NCBI GenBank assembly: GCA_013076295.1
Contig: RQOL01000024.1
Location: 930,001-994,000 of the forward strand
DNA length: 64,000 nt
Origin: Sanderia malayensis
Taxonomy: Eukaryota > Cnidaria > Scyphozoa > Semaeostomeae > Pelagiidae
Reading direction: 5' to 3'
The notes below the pieces were generated by a model. The model saw only the letters and a list, made by a program, of their open reading frames with translations. It searched no databases and was not told the DNA's origin. Each line of letters begins with the position of its first letter. Position 1 is the stretch's first letter. A program made the position numbers and the translations under genes. Shown piece after piece: positions 9,801-20,548 of the stretch.

Positions 9801-12398
9801 AAAGAATCTATTGTAATTTAGCACAAATTCTGCCAGTAAGTTTCTTATAAAGTGGTTTCTTGTGTAATGTGTAATTACGAAAATACTCACGGGTAGCAAA
9901 GGAAGAGGACATCTTCAAAGGAACTATTTTGAATGACACTGTAGAATGCCCATATTCCCAGTCCACCCATTGAAACTGCAATGCTTGCTTTACCAATTAT
10001 TTTTGCCCAGTATCTGGGAGTATGCAGTACTTCTGAAGCCAAAGTCTGTGAAACAAAAAGGCATTGTTGGCATTAATTTCAACCTGTCAAATTGGCAACA
10101 GATATTGCAGGAACTCAATGGCTTGCAGGCACACGCATTTGAATATGAAGATGATTTGGATAATTGTAAATTGGGTGTGCAGAGAATGAATAGGGGTGTT
10201 AGTTGTTTGTTGTAAACAAAGAAGACAAGATTTCTCGAGACATAAACCCGTAACTATTATTGAATCAGATAAAACTACAATATATAAATTGTAGAACAGA
10301 ACAGAGCAGGGAACAGTGAACAATAGAACAGAACAGAACAGTGAGCTAAGCTATCTAAAGACACATGGCATAAATTAGTGCTGTGTGATAACATAAATTA
10401 GTGTCAGGTGATAACATTAATATTATCATTTCCAACAGAGTGAGTGTGTGTAAAGAGCAAATAACATTGTTTTACCATTCTCACAGCTAGCCATGACAGT
10501 CTTCTTGCAAGAGTGATTGAAATAAACAGCACCAGGTGTAAGTCAATGACAAAAGTATTCTGAAAAAGAAGGCAAAGCATTTTAAACTGCTGCCACATGA
10601 ATTATATGCATAATTGGAAGAAGGAAAACATGATATATATAAAAAAGAATCTAGGAAAAGCAAGCGAAAAAATATTCCAGATTCTTGAAAATCCTATTAA
10701 TATTGCTAGATACATATTCATTTTTCTAATATTCTTATATACTCTTATATATTTATTCTTATATACTCTTATATATTTAATCTTATGTACTCTTGCTTAT
10801 TTATTCTTATGTATTATTGTTATTTAGTTAGCTTATTCCTGCCAAACTTATCATAAGTAGCACATTAATGACTCATCATTATTAAAAGTAAGAAAATTAT
10901 TTGCAAGCTAAAAGTAATTAGAATATAGCATGACTGAAAGATAGCAAGTACAGTTCACTCTCGCTATCTCGAACTCGCAGGGGAAATGAAAATTTGTTTG
11001 ACATGGCGGGAGTTCGAGATATCCAAACTAAATTCACCCAACCAGAGCACAAGGGGAAATGGGAATCTGTTCAGACAGCGAGTTGTTCAAGATAACCGAG
11101 TTCAACTTCAAGAAAGAAAATAAAATTGAACAAGTATCATAGAAATAGACAAAAAAGTACCGTTTTGTAAATATTCAGATATTGCATGAATAGAGCAATC
11201 ATGAGATAGCAGAAGAGAAGCAGTTCGAATTGCATTGGGGTCATCGTGGGAAGTATCGCTACTGGCTTGTGATAAACTGGGTTAATTGTCAGATGCGACA
11301 AAAGGGAGGCATTAGCTGTACCATGAGCTGTCAGATTACCATTCCTGAAATGAGAAGCAGAAAGCAAGGTTTATATTCAGATAGATGAAGAATACATATT
11401 GATTTATCAAACTATGCAGGGCATGGGGGCTTTTGATGTGATCTGTGACATCCAAATTCAGGGATCCCCTTTCTAATTGTTGCTTTCTGGTGTTATATTA
11501 CTAACCCCGATGGTGTAGGAGCTGGGGGGACCTATGCTATTTGGGTTAGATGTTTATAAATAAAAATTGCCCCTTCTAAGACTAAATATGACACATGTTG
11601 TGCCCTTTTTAGTGTGGTGCCCATTTTTAGTACCCTCATACACCTCTGGCTAACCCCAAGTGTGTGAGTTATCTGAAGTGTAGTTATTATTTTTTTCTTT
11701 TAAATACCAAGCCAAACGCAAAAATGTTTACACCTTTATTGGTTGGATGGAAGGCCACAGAGAGATAATGCTCTGGGTCGGGTTTGTTATCAACAGCTCA
11801 AACAAACAGTTATTGTATGGTTTGATTGTACTTTTGACCAAAGATATGTTGCATTTGGAGTCAATACAAATTTGGGGAAAAAGTTTTCAAACCATGTGGA
11901 TATCGAGTATTAATCTTCCTACTTAATATATATCAAATCAACTAAAAGTGTCTGGGAAATCCACTAAACGCTATCCGAGAAAATTGTATTGAAAAGAAAG
12001 GAAGTCTTTCTTTTGCAATGGGACCGCAACCTTCCCACTGACTAGAGGAGTGTTTATGGCAGTTTGAAAGGAGCTTGTTAGGTTGATTTAGTCTGATCTC
12101 TGTTTTTAAGAAGTGTTTTATCGTACGAGATAAAATTGCGAGTGATAAAAACATATTTCTTCACAAAACGTCACTTTAGAGAGAAATTGAGTTTAACAAT
12201 TATTCGGTTTTTCTTCAGGTTCTAAGCATGTGTTTTTAAATATCAACGTGGGCCTAAATCGATAACACCAATGTTTCGAATGCGTTATTTAACAATGTAG
12301 ATGTTGAAATTGAATATTAAACAATAGAATAACCTTTCGGATATCTTGATATTTCGTACAGCCGCCTTGTGAGCTCCAAATTTGCGAAGGACAGGCAT
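6841..12398 (-). CDS. TMEM39A: TMEM39 family multi-pass ER membrane protein
   Basis: Coding exons on the minus strand: 12334-12398 (tentative first exon, [11 protein letters not shown]), 11161-11344, 10485-10559, 9891-10045, 8794-9256, 8295-8476, 7479-7599, 6841-7065. Phases join throughout and give about 489 residues; human TMEM39A has 488. Diagnostic stretches are [64 protein letters not shown] and [14 protein letters not shown]39 proteins are multi-pass ER proteins implicated in secretion and autophagy control; A versus B paralogue is not distinguishable here. The 463-bp exon carries a polar Gly/Asn/His-rich loop longer than in vertebrates. About 12 residues that follow NIYKT in vertebrates (the WWYPYNHP segment) were not found; a micro-exon may be missed between 10560 and 11160. 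The first exon rests only on phase and position. Confidence 0.88.
7132..7334. repeat. two tandem copies of a ~104-bp unit in a TMEM39 intron
   Basis: The unit starts GACGTAGCTAGCAGCCATTGG at 7132 and again at 7236 and runs to AAGGTACAGGTGAAC. The two copies differ at several positions. They sit between the last two coding exons of TMEM39. Confidence 0.85.
8002..8173. mobile_element. MITE family A, copy 1 (CACGTTTTTTTATAAG ends)
   Basis: 172-bp element with inverted termini CACGTTTTTTTATAAG and TTATAAAATAGAAAACGTG. It is followed by TA; the left dinucleotide is CA, probably a mutated TA. The interior contains an imperfect hairpin around ATTCTATTGTTTTCCTTAAC / AACAATAGAAAAC. It lies in a TMEM39 intron and is closely similar to 9703-9864 in inverted orientation. 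Confidence 0.75.
8501..8606. repeat. AATCAGCCAATCATCTAATC minisatellite
   Basis: Short imperfect repeats of the type CAATCA(G/T)C(C/T)AATCATCTAATCA(C/T)T in the TMEM39 intron between exons 8794-9256 and 8295-8476. The same ATCATTCAATC vocabulary continues weakly to about 8660. Confidence 0.8.
9287..9440. repeat. single-ended copy of MITE family B
   Basis: The sequence from ATTTTCGTTCTCTTTCTGATG to TTTCGCTATGTTTCCGATTTT and GAAGTTCTGTAC is nearly the same as 17190-17300, the right half of the family B element. No matching inverted partner is seen beside it, so this is probably a half element. Confidence 0.65.
9703..9864. mobile_element. MITE family A, copy 2 (inverted relative to copy 1)
   Basis: 162-bp element with TA on both sides (9701-9702, 9865-9866). 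Reverse-complemented, it aligns almost base for base with 8002-8173, including TTGTGCTAAATTACAATAG and the central ATTGTTTTCCTTAACAATAG. The two copies form a ~1.7-kb inverted pair spanning the largest TMEM39 exon. Confidence 0.8.
10950..11106. repeat. degraded pogo-like repeat
   Basis: It begins TACAGTTCACTCTCGCTATC and ends near GATAACCGAGTTCAAC, with internal GAGTTCGAGATATCC and GAGTTGTTCAAGATAACC. These are the vocabulary of pogo/Tigger ends. It lies in the intron between TMEM39 exons 11161-11344 and 10485-10559. No clean terminal repeat pair remains. Confidence 0.4.
11345..12333. other. large first intron / upstream region of TMEM39
   Basis: No coding sequence is recognised on either strand. 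If the tentative TMEM39 first exon at 12334-12398 is right, this is its first intron. Confidence 0.4.
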
Positions 12399-13837
12399 AG
12401 ACCAAATTTTACTTTTCTCACTCTTCCAAGCGCATTCAATTGATAATAACAATGACAGCATTTGATGAAATTGGAAGTTGCTACTGCACCTTCCAGAGAC
12501 TAGAATCCTCCAGCTCCTCAGGACATACAGCTCCTGATGATCAAAAACTTTTGCTTACAAACAACAAAACAATTAATGGTTATTAAAATTCTTTCTCCAC
12601 TGCCCGACAATCTCATTGGCAAGTAACTTTTGGGTTGGGAAAGGAAAAAAAGCTGCAACTTGGTGGTCGTCAGCGGCCATGCTCCTTCGCAGGAAGCTAG
12701 CAAAACAAATTTAACTTTCACTCACTTTCCCCAATTCATAATTTGTAATATTTCATGTTATTTAATTTTTATATTTATTAACAGTATAGCGATAACAGAC
12801 ATAACAGTTAGTAACTTCATTGATCTATGTCATGATTTTTCGTTCAGCTTCTCCCATTAAATATTATTGACAATTTCATTTATTCATTTTTTTCACTATC
12901 CATTGTTTTGTCTAATGTAAATTTCTACCATTAACTTTCAATTTACCAAAAACAATTAGAACAACAGAAACCCTTGTAAAAGTTCACGTGCCTCAGCTCA
13001 AATAACTGGCATTATTGCGTTTAGAATTGTTGAAATCTTTGTAATTTTTTCTCAAAAGCGTGCAACAAATCTTTTGGGTCGTTTTTCGAATCATTAATTG
13101 TTTTCTTTCTTGTTTTCTTCTTTTGTTGCACTTTTCGGTGCCCTTGCTTCGGGAATTATTAGGTAAGGATAAACTGGAGATTCTTGAATTCAGAAATTAT
13201 TTGTTAAAATGCACTTCATGGTTCGGAGCTCACAAACAGCAGCCATTAAAGTTGGATAACAAACATTCTGGTAAGGCGCAGTTTAATTTTCATTCATAAC
13301 ATTGTGCTGCACTCTCTCTACTGAATAACTTTTCAGGAAAACTGGACAATTTGTCGGAAATTCCTTTCCACAATACAAAAGTTTTCTCACGATAGATTTT
13401 TTTATTACAACACAACTGTATGTTTTCGATTTGAACAATATTTGCATGAAGCCAAATGGAGAAATCAAATTATCCAGCTCAACAGTTGGAATTCCTAATC
13501 ATAGCAAATCTCTGTCAGAAACAACTAGAATTTGAAATAATTGTCGTAGGAACTTGCAATTTGTCTCAAATTGATCAGAAATGCGTATAGTCAGTGGCAT
13601 TTATCAATTTCAACATTTTGATTTCGTAACCCCGAGCAAATGGCTGATACATGAACTGTTAGACTTGGAGTAGGCTTTTAAAAACTACTAAAATTGGAAC
13701 TAAATCGCATAGAAACCTAAAAGGTGGCTCAAATTTATCCTGTTGGTGTAATTTACTCACAGAGTTTAAAAGTCCGTCAAACTAATCAGCGACCAGGTCC
13801 AGAACTGGATCATGATCGTATATTATTCAGTGAAGTA
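12399..13837. other. intergenic, nothing recognised
   Basis: AT-rich sequence with only short open frames. It probably includes the TMEM39 promoter. It ends at the long-TIR element starting at 13838. Confidence 0.45.
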
Positions 13838-14121
13838 TATGGCGTGCATATCCCGCCAAAAATCGGGTCTTGTAAAGTTCAACACTGTCTTCTGTTTGAT
13901 ATACATCTTCTCCACAATTTCTAAAGTCGTTTCTTGTTACTTTATTCAACTTCTAAAGTGTCAGTGACAGCTCAGCGTTTTCAATTAAAGTTTTAGTGAC
14001 TCTGTTCTAAAGTTTTAGTCACTGCTTTCTGTTCCAAAGTTTTAGTCTCTGCCTCGCTTTCAAACATGCCTCTCTTCCGTTTGGCATTCGCGCCAATTAA
14101 ATGCACTTATTAAATTTTGTT

Positions 14122-14157
14122 ATAATAATAATAATAATAATATAATAATAATAATAT
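14122..14157. repeat. ATA/TAA microsatellite
   Basis: ATAATAATA runs with one phase slip, inside the long-TIR element. Confidence 0.9.
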
Positions 14158-14297
14158 ATGCCATAACGCGCTACTTTCACAAGTTTGGCGGCAAAAAAAG
14201 GAAAGAAAAGAAAGACGAACAATAAAGAACTATGAAAAGTTAACATACAACGGTATGTAGATTAAACTAACTTTTAAGATAAAAATACGAATGAGAC

Positions 14298-14672
14298 CTA
14301 GGTGTGTGGGATTTCAATTGCCTTGTTCTTAGATCTAGTTTGTTGTAGAAAGGTGCAGATACCTTGGATGACACTGGGTTCTTTGCTTTGAAGAAGTTTT
14401 TTAAAGATGGATTCAGTTAGGTTAACTGTATTGGCTTGGAATCCAGCACTGAGGTATAGATCGTTCCTTTCAGTAGCATGTGCTGGGCATTCACATAGAA
14501 AGTGTTGTTCATCTTCAATTTTGTCCAAATTACATCTTTTACATTTACGGTCATTTACCTTCAAGCCTTTGTGTCGACCAGCTTCTATTTGTAAGTTATG
14601 GTCACTACATCTAAATTTTGACAGTATTTTCCTGTCTTGGAATGAGAGCCCAATTTTTAGGTATTTATACAA
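14298..14672 (-). pseudogene. non-LTR retrotransposon reverse-transcriptase C-terminal fragment
   Basis: 124-residue open frame without a convincing start. Its centre reads CKRCNLDKIEDEQHFLCECPAH, a C-x2-C-x9-H-x3-C-type cluster preceded by FRCSDHNLQIEAGRHKG. This pattern is common at the C-terminus of LINE-type reverse transcriptases in invertebrate genomes. No RT catalytic motif is present. It lies inside the 13838-15179 element, so it is probably captured or inserted debris. Confidence 0.6.
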
Positions 14673-15253
14673 AAATGGCAGAATTCTCTGATGTAAGTGG
14701 TTTCCTACAGCAAAGCATCACAAAAATCCATTTAGGCATCATTACAGCATATCAACAAGCAGTGTTGGTAGGATATTTAGTGGTCCAAATGGGGACAACC
14801 AAAATACGAAGTAACAAAGGAGCACCTAGCATCGCTTATCGAGCTGGGATTTAATGCGCCCACCATTATTTCGCTGCTTGGAACAAGTGGAGCGTCGAAT
14901 TGCTGAGTTTGATCTTTACTGTCGGCGCGAAATCGACATGGAAGGGAAACAGATCAAGAAGGAGGCAGAGACTAAAATTTTAGAATAGAAAGCAGTGACT
15001 AAAACTTTAGAACAGAGTCACTAAAACTTTAGTTGAAAACGCTGAGCTGTCACTGACACTTTAGAAGTTAAATAAAGTAACAAGAAACGACTTTAGAAAT
15101 TGTGGAGAAGATGTATATCAAACAGAAGACAGTGTTGAACTTTACAAGACCCGATTTTTGGCGGGATATGCACGCCATAGAAGTATTTTAGTTTTTTGAC
15201 CATGATATTTAAAGGAATCTTTTAAAGTCATCTCTACTAGTGTGTAGTAACAA

Positions 15254-15334
15254 AATAATATGAGTCATCACATAAAATAATGATTTTACTACATAAAACT
15301 ATGTGTGTTGCCGTATGTGATGACTCATATTATT
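15254..15334. repeat. 81-bp hairpin with 21-bp perfect arms
   Basis: 15254-15274 (AATAATATGAGTCATCACATA) is the exact reverse complement of 15314-15334. It is 75 bp outside the long-TIR element and could be a tiny MITE. No target duplication is obvious. Confidence 0.8.
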
Positions 15335-15532
15335 GAGATTTAAAGGAGTACACAATGTCTGAAATTTTCATAACTTTGTAAACTGTTTCCAGTTTAGGCA
15401 GAATTCGAGCGGCAAAAACACGAGAATCCAAACAAAAAACGAGACTCAAAACATTCGCAAAAACACGAGACTCTTACAAACATAAGCATATGGTTTTAAG
15501 CACAGAGCTACGATGACTAATTTAGCAGACTA

Positions 15533-15930
15533 CACGTTTTTTTGTTATAAGAAACCGGTTTATAAGAAACCTAGATTTAGACGCCCTAAAATTTAAAAAA
15601 CTTTTAGAACTACAAGGAAATACTTAAGAAACATTAGAAATTTCGGAAACACGTTTTTCCTTTACGGATTCAACAAATATCAACTACAGTAAGTGTGTTT
15701 TATGTGCTGAGCATAACATTGTCGGCACCACATGACGATTTTTCGCATTGACGATTTTTCTTTGTTATAATACTAATATTTTGCTACATCCACGTTTTTT
15801 CTTCCTTTTCACTGCAACTTTTTCATTAAATTAGGAAACTTTTAAGAAACTTTTAGAACTAAAATGCGGCTAAAAATTAAGAAACTTTTACTACTAGGCC
15901 TTGAACCAGGCTTCTTATAAAAAAAACGTG
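15533..15930. mobile_element. MITE family A, long copy 3
   Basis: 398-bp element with termini CACGTTTTTTTGTTATAAGAA and TTCTTATAAAAAAAACGTG, flanked by TA on both sides (15531-15532, 15931-15932). Sub-terminal TTTTAGAACT and AAGAAACTTTTA motifs link it to copies 1 and 2, but the interior is different and longer. No transposase frame is present. Confidence 0.75.
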
Positions 15931-16475
15931 TATCCAATCAAAATTAAGAACAACAGGAAAGATGCAAATGGAAAGGTTATGTTGGGTATAAGCTTAAACG
16001 GATACAATCTAGGTTATACAAATGACCAACAAATAAGCCGAATATAGTGTGAATATAAACTTGTGCCAAGGTTATGGAAAACAACCTTAGTCATAGAAGT
16101 AAAGGAAAGACGATAAGATATGAAAAGAAGATTATATATTGAAGACTTTATATTGATGCTACATAAAGGTGGAATATCAAAACTCTAAGGAAATACCTAT
16201 ATGTAATGAAACGCTACAAATAGGATCACACATAATATAAGAGAGAAAAACAAGCTAAAAACACAAGTGATGACGCAACCTAGTCAGCAAACATTACAGC
16301 GCAGGCGCGGGGAATACGCATGCAGTATTACAACTTTGTCAGGATGTCCTGAGCGCAGTTGGCACCAAAAGTCAAATTTCCAGGGCTTTGTTATGGTTTG
16401 CTTCATTAACCAATGTTTTTCCTCCACCATTAGCAGGGCAATCTGTAAATCATTATAAATAATGATTAATTCAGT

Positions 16476-19400
16476 TTATGAATATGCACAAAAATGGGAC
16501 ATCATCCTTTTCATATCAAAATTTGAGATATAGAACTGAATTTGAGATACAGAATTTGAGATATAGAACTGAATGTTTGACTTACTCTTTGGTTTTTTTG
16601 AATAATCAGAAGGAAAGAAGATGGCGACGCAAGCCAAAGCCAGAATGCATGACACGCCAGTGACAATACTTTGCACGTACCTTGTGAATGTTCCACTGGA
16701 GAAACAAAAACAAACCAATCAGATTTATACGCATGAGTATTCAAATTACAAATTGAAACAGCTGAATAATTAGTATGCGAATGAAACATGGTTAGTAAAA
16801 CCTACGATTCTTCGCTAGGTTTCAGTTGTTGAATGACATAGATTACGATACCAGATGAAAGCTTATCAGTAAAGACCATGGCTGAGTAGACAAATGCACC
16901 AGAACCCTGTAATAAGCATACGTTATAATGAACAGTCAATACTATAATTCACAATATAGCTTTTAAAATCGGAAACATAGCGAAACATAGTAAATACTAA
17001 AGCTTTTCGTCTGACACTCATCAGAGTAGTACACTTTCTGTAAAGAGTTCGTTTTCCCACTGGGACTCTTTCAATAATCTATTGTTCGATCACCGGTGAT
17101 GATTGGTTGTTTTTGCACTATACCAATCATTCACCTCTTTTCTGATTGGCCAATTTCGATCCTCTTCTGGGTATAATTGTTTGTTAGGTTTTCATTTTCG
17201 TTCTCTTTCTGACGTACTACTTCAATGAGTGTTAGACGAAAAGCTTTAATATTTACTATGTTTCGCTATGTTTCCGATTTTAAAAGCAATTTTGAAGTTC
17301 TGTACCGATCAAAGACAATTCACAATATGAAGAATAACTTGATAGTAGATCAGTGAAGAGAGCTGGTAAAGTAAACGAACAACAAAGGTCTTTGATGACA
17401 TTAAAGTTCCTTTTAAAGCCATCATGGTTGAATATCTTGATATTTAAATCACGTAAATTGAAAATAAATCCAAAAAAATCTTACTCTGTGCGAGCCAATG
17501 AGATCAGCAGTCATAGCAAGTGACGTAATTAGCATTATGGAACATCCGCTGCCCATGAGCATTGCAGCAACATAAACAGACTTACGAGCATCTTTGTTCA
17601 CAAAGAACAGCCAAAAAAATGACACCAGTGCGCACAAACAACCAATTATAAACGTGAACTAAAAAGAAGAGTTTAATTTATAGATTATGGGATTGGCATG
17701 ATACTCCTGAGGAAAACTTTTATCAATGAAGTTGGTGTTTATCGATTAACCACGGCACAAACAAACACGACCGTGTAATCACAGCAAGCTAAAAAAGCTT
17801 TTATTCCTAAATTAGTTTAGATAACAGATGCACATATGTAATTTCACAGTTATTAATTGCATAGTTTTACCTTAAAGCCAATTCTCTTTGTAAGAGGTTT
17901 AACTAGAATGCTTGCGAGTGCTCCACAGACAAGAAGAAGAAGTGGAAAGTAGGCAATAGCTTCCTGAATAAACACAAAAATGATGCGATGCAAGGTGAAT
18001 AAAAAAGACGTCATCTTTACTCAATGTAGGAAACAGAGAAAAACACTACGTTTGTTTCTAAGTCATGGGTAAACTGGTTTACCTTTTCGAAATGCATCGT
18101 TTCTGTCAGATATAAAACAAAGTAAGCTTGAGAAACATTCAATGTTAATTGAGTACACATGTGAACGACAGCCATCTGAAAGTAAAATAAAACCAATTAA
18201 GTACATTGCTACTATAATAACTTAGCATGAATTATCGAGCAACAAAGGGCTGTAACATGAGATTTAAAGATATAAAATCGTACTCTTGGAAAAAAGGGTC
18301 ATTGTAAAATATTTAATTATAGCTGTAGTCGTGGCATCGAGACTAGAAGGTGCGTATTGTCATCGAGTTGGCATTTGCTGGCAGTTGTAATAAAATCAAG
18401 TACATTTGCATTTGATGCACTTGCCTAATGCAACCCAGCCTTACCCTGTAAAACAAAGAGGATTTGAACCATTCTTTCCAATTTTTGCATTTTTCTTCTT
18501 TATTACAATTCGATGGTTGTATCAAATCGATATCGTTTGTAAAAACATCACCATTAACTTCATCCGCTCGGACAACAGCTGCAGAATTATTACCAGCCTC
18601 GCTGTCACCAGACCTCGCATTCAATATCAATTCGTCACTGATTGATTCATGATTAACTGATTTATGATTGACTGAATTATGATTGATTGGTTCGTGAATG
18701 GTTGGTTCATGATTGGCTGATTTATGATTGACTGATTCGTCACTTATTGATTCATGATTGACTGACTTATGATTGGCTGATTTATGATTGACTGATTCAT
18801 GATTGGCTGATTTATGATTGACTGATTCGTTACTGATTGATTCACGATTGACTGATTTATGATTGATTGATTCGTTATTTGATTCCAATTCAACCATGTC
18901 TTCTTCTAGTGCATTATGGTTCACAACGGTTTCCTTCAAAGAATTCTCAATTGATGTTGAATCTTCTGAACAGAAAAGAACGGAGTATAAATACGACAGT
19001 ATAACAATGTAAGAAAAGTATAAGACCAGTCAGAGCGCATAAATTAATTAAGAGATCCCAACAATGAGATAACTGTATTTCGCCCAACTCCCGCAAGACC
19101 TATCGCCCAAGCTCAAGAAACCATTCGCCCCTAAGGTTATAACTGCCATCTGAGTCATGTTAATTTCATTTGGAATTCTGAAAAACAACACAATGTTTCC
19201 TAGCAAGTATCTACAATTATTGAAGCATTTTTTCAGAATTTTACCCCTTCATTCCAAATAGTTGGCGTTGTTGGGCCTGACACGGCGAAATCCTTTCTTG
19301 ACGAAAGCTCCATATTTTAGGTTAAAACTGAAATCGCATTGGCCTTTCATAGGTTTGAAACTATTATTCATTATTCACTGGGCGCAAGGCTAGGTAGTAG

Positions 19401-20548
19401 GTTCTATTGTAAGATAAGATTCATAAAACACAGGGACTCAATGTAAAAGACCTGTTATCTTCTTGACTTTGCCATAGTTCCGCGGTTCTTTCGTTCCAAA
19501 ATGAAAAACCAACGAAAATGCAAACCCAGTGCCAATGACAATGATTGACAATTGCTGCAAGAGAAGGAAAAGCAAGCACTGTGATCATTGCAATCTCAGC
19601 TGGCCTCATATTCAAAGAACCTGGCATTCAAGAAGTTTCTTTTTAACGACAGCGAATAGTCAAGAAATAATGTAGTTGCTTACCATGAATTGTGGCGCAA
19701 GGCTTCGATTTACGCTCTCTTCCGGATTAGATCCAAGAAGCAACCAGGCCACCACGAAAACGTAAATTCCGCAAACAGATCTTAGCCCGGAGCTAAAAAT
19801 CATCAAATATATAAACAATATATATTTGATGATTATATAGGGAACAAAAAGAGAATTTACGGTCAGCATAAACCATATACAAAGCTTACCGAATTGCATT
19901 GAGTTCAACTTTTTCGCTGGTTTTCCGGGCGATTTCGGGTATGAGCGAAAGATGAGATATCTGCACAGATGCCCAACCAAATTGAAAAACGATGGCAAAT
20001 CCAGAATAATAAACAAGCAGAATCGTGGTCGATGCATTCTCGCAATTTATGCACTGGTTGAAGATGAAAGGAAGGGACAACAGAACACAAAATGTGCCTA
20101 TTAAATGCCAGAGTTTTCGTCTTCCGTAGCATTTCACATTGGTCTTGTCGCAACCATAGCCAATGAAAGCAGTGGATATTGCATTTGCGACTTGCCCAAT
20201 TAATAACACAAGGCCGGCATTTGCATTAGAAAGTGAAATAACTTTGGTCATGTACAACAGCAAATAACTGAACCAACAGTTGGCACACAAATCATTGAAA
20301 ACATGACCAACACCGTAGAACAGTTTTTGCCTGAAAGGCAAGCGAACACCTCTGTCATCTCTTGTGGATTCATCGCAATTTGAAGAGCAAAGCCTCTGAA
20401 ATATCTTCCACGGCATTATTATATCTAACAGACCAGTTATAGGGTGTTTTTTTCTTGCCCTTTCAGAATCTAGCCGATATAAAACAAGGTGCCAACTGTT
20501 TCCTTCCACTCTGTGAAATATATGATTAAATCGTAAGACAGCCCACAT
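16476..20548 (-). CDS. MFSD12: MFSD12-like major facilitator superfamily transporter
   Basis: Exons: 19890-20548 (start at 20548, or 20416 for MPWKIFQRL), 19684-19792, 19452-19554, 18445-18965, 18083-18175, 17871-17963, 17485-17658, 16806-16906, 16476-16695. Phases join and give 646-690 residues, against about 480 in vertebrates. Family landmarks are GVGHVFNDLCAN, KLWHLIGTFCVLLSLPFIF, FQFGWASVQISHLSLIPEI, SEKVELNAIR, LNVSQAYFVLYLT and ITSLAMTADLIGSH. Vertebrate MFSD12 is a lysosome/melanosome cysteine importer, so a lysosome-related organelle membrane is expected. The excess length is mostly the loop between the two six-helix halves (18445-18965), which carries about 18 NHES/NHKS-type repeats. 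Donor GTCTTT after 19452 is weak. The C-terminal tail repeats SQIQFYISN. Confidence 0.9.
16959..17287. mobile_element. MITE family B, 329 bp with 74-bp terminal inverted repeats
   Basis: 16959-17032 and 17214-17287 are inverted repeats with few mismatches, including ATCGGAAACATAGCGAAACA on the left. It sits in the MFSD12 intron between exons 17485-17658 and 16806-16906. A half copy is at 9287-9440. No coding frame. Confidence 0.75.
18655..18880. repeat. coding minisatellite in the MFSD12 loop
   Basis: Imperfect 12-15-bp units of the type GATTGACTGATTTAT, read on the minus strand as NHKSVNHES, NHKSANHES and ISDESVNHKS. The unit number is likely to vary between alleles. All units keep the reading frame. 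Confidence 0.85.

Larger units (their letters stand above)
13838..15179. mobile_element. 1.34-kb DNA-transposon-like element with 218-bp TIRs and 6-bp target duplication
   Basis: 13838-14055 and 14962-15179 are near-identical inverted repeats, beginning TATGGCGTGCATATCCCGCC. GAAGTA directly abuts both outer ends (13832-13837 and 15180-15185), consistent with a 6-bp target-site duplication. The interior (about 900 bp) has an (ATA)n tract at 14122-14157 and a minus-strand reverse-transcriptase-tail-like fragment, but no transposase. Long TIRs plus a 6-bp duplication fit Polinton-like or foldback elements, but the termini do not match the usual Polinton AG...CT ends. The superfamily is therefore open. 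Confidence 0.75.
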
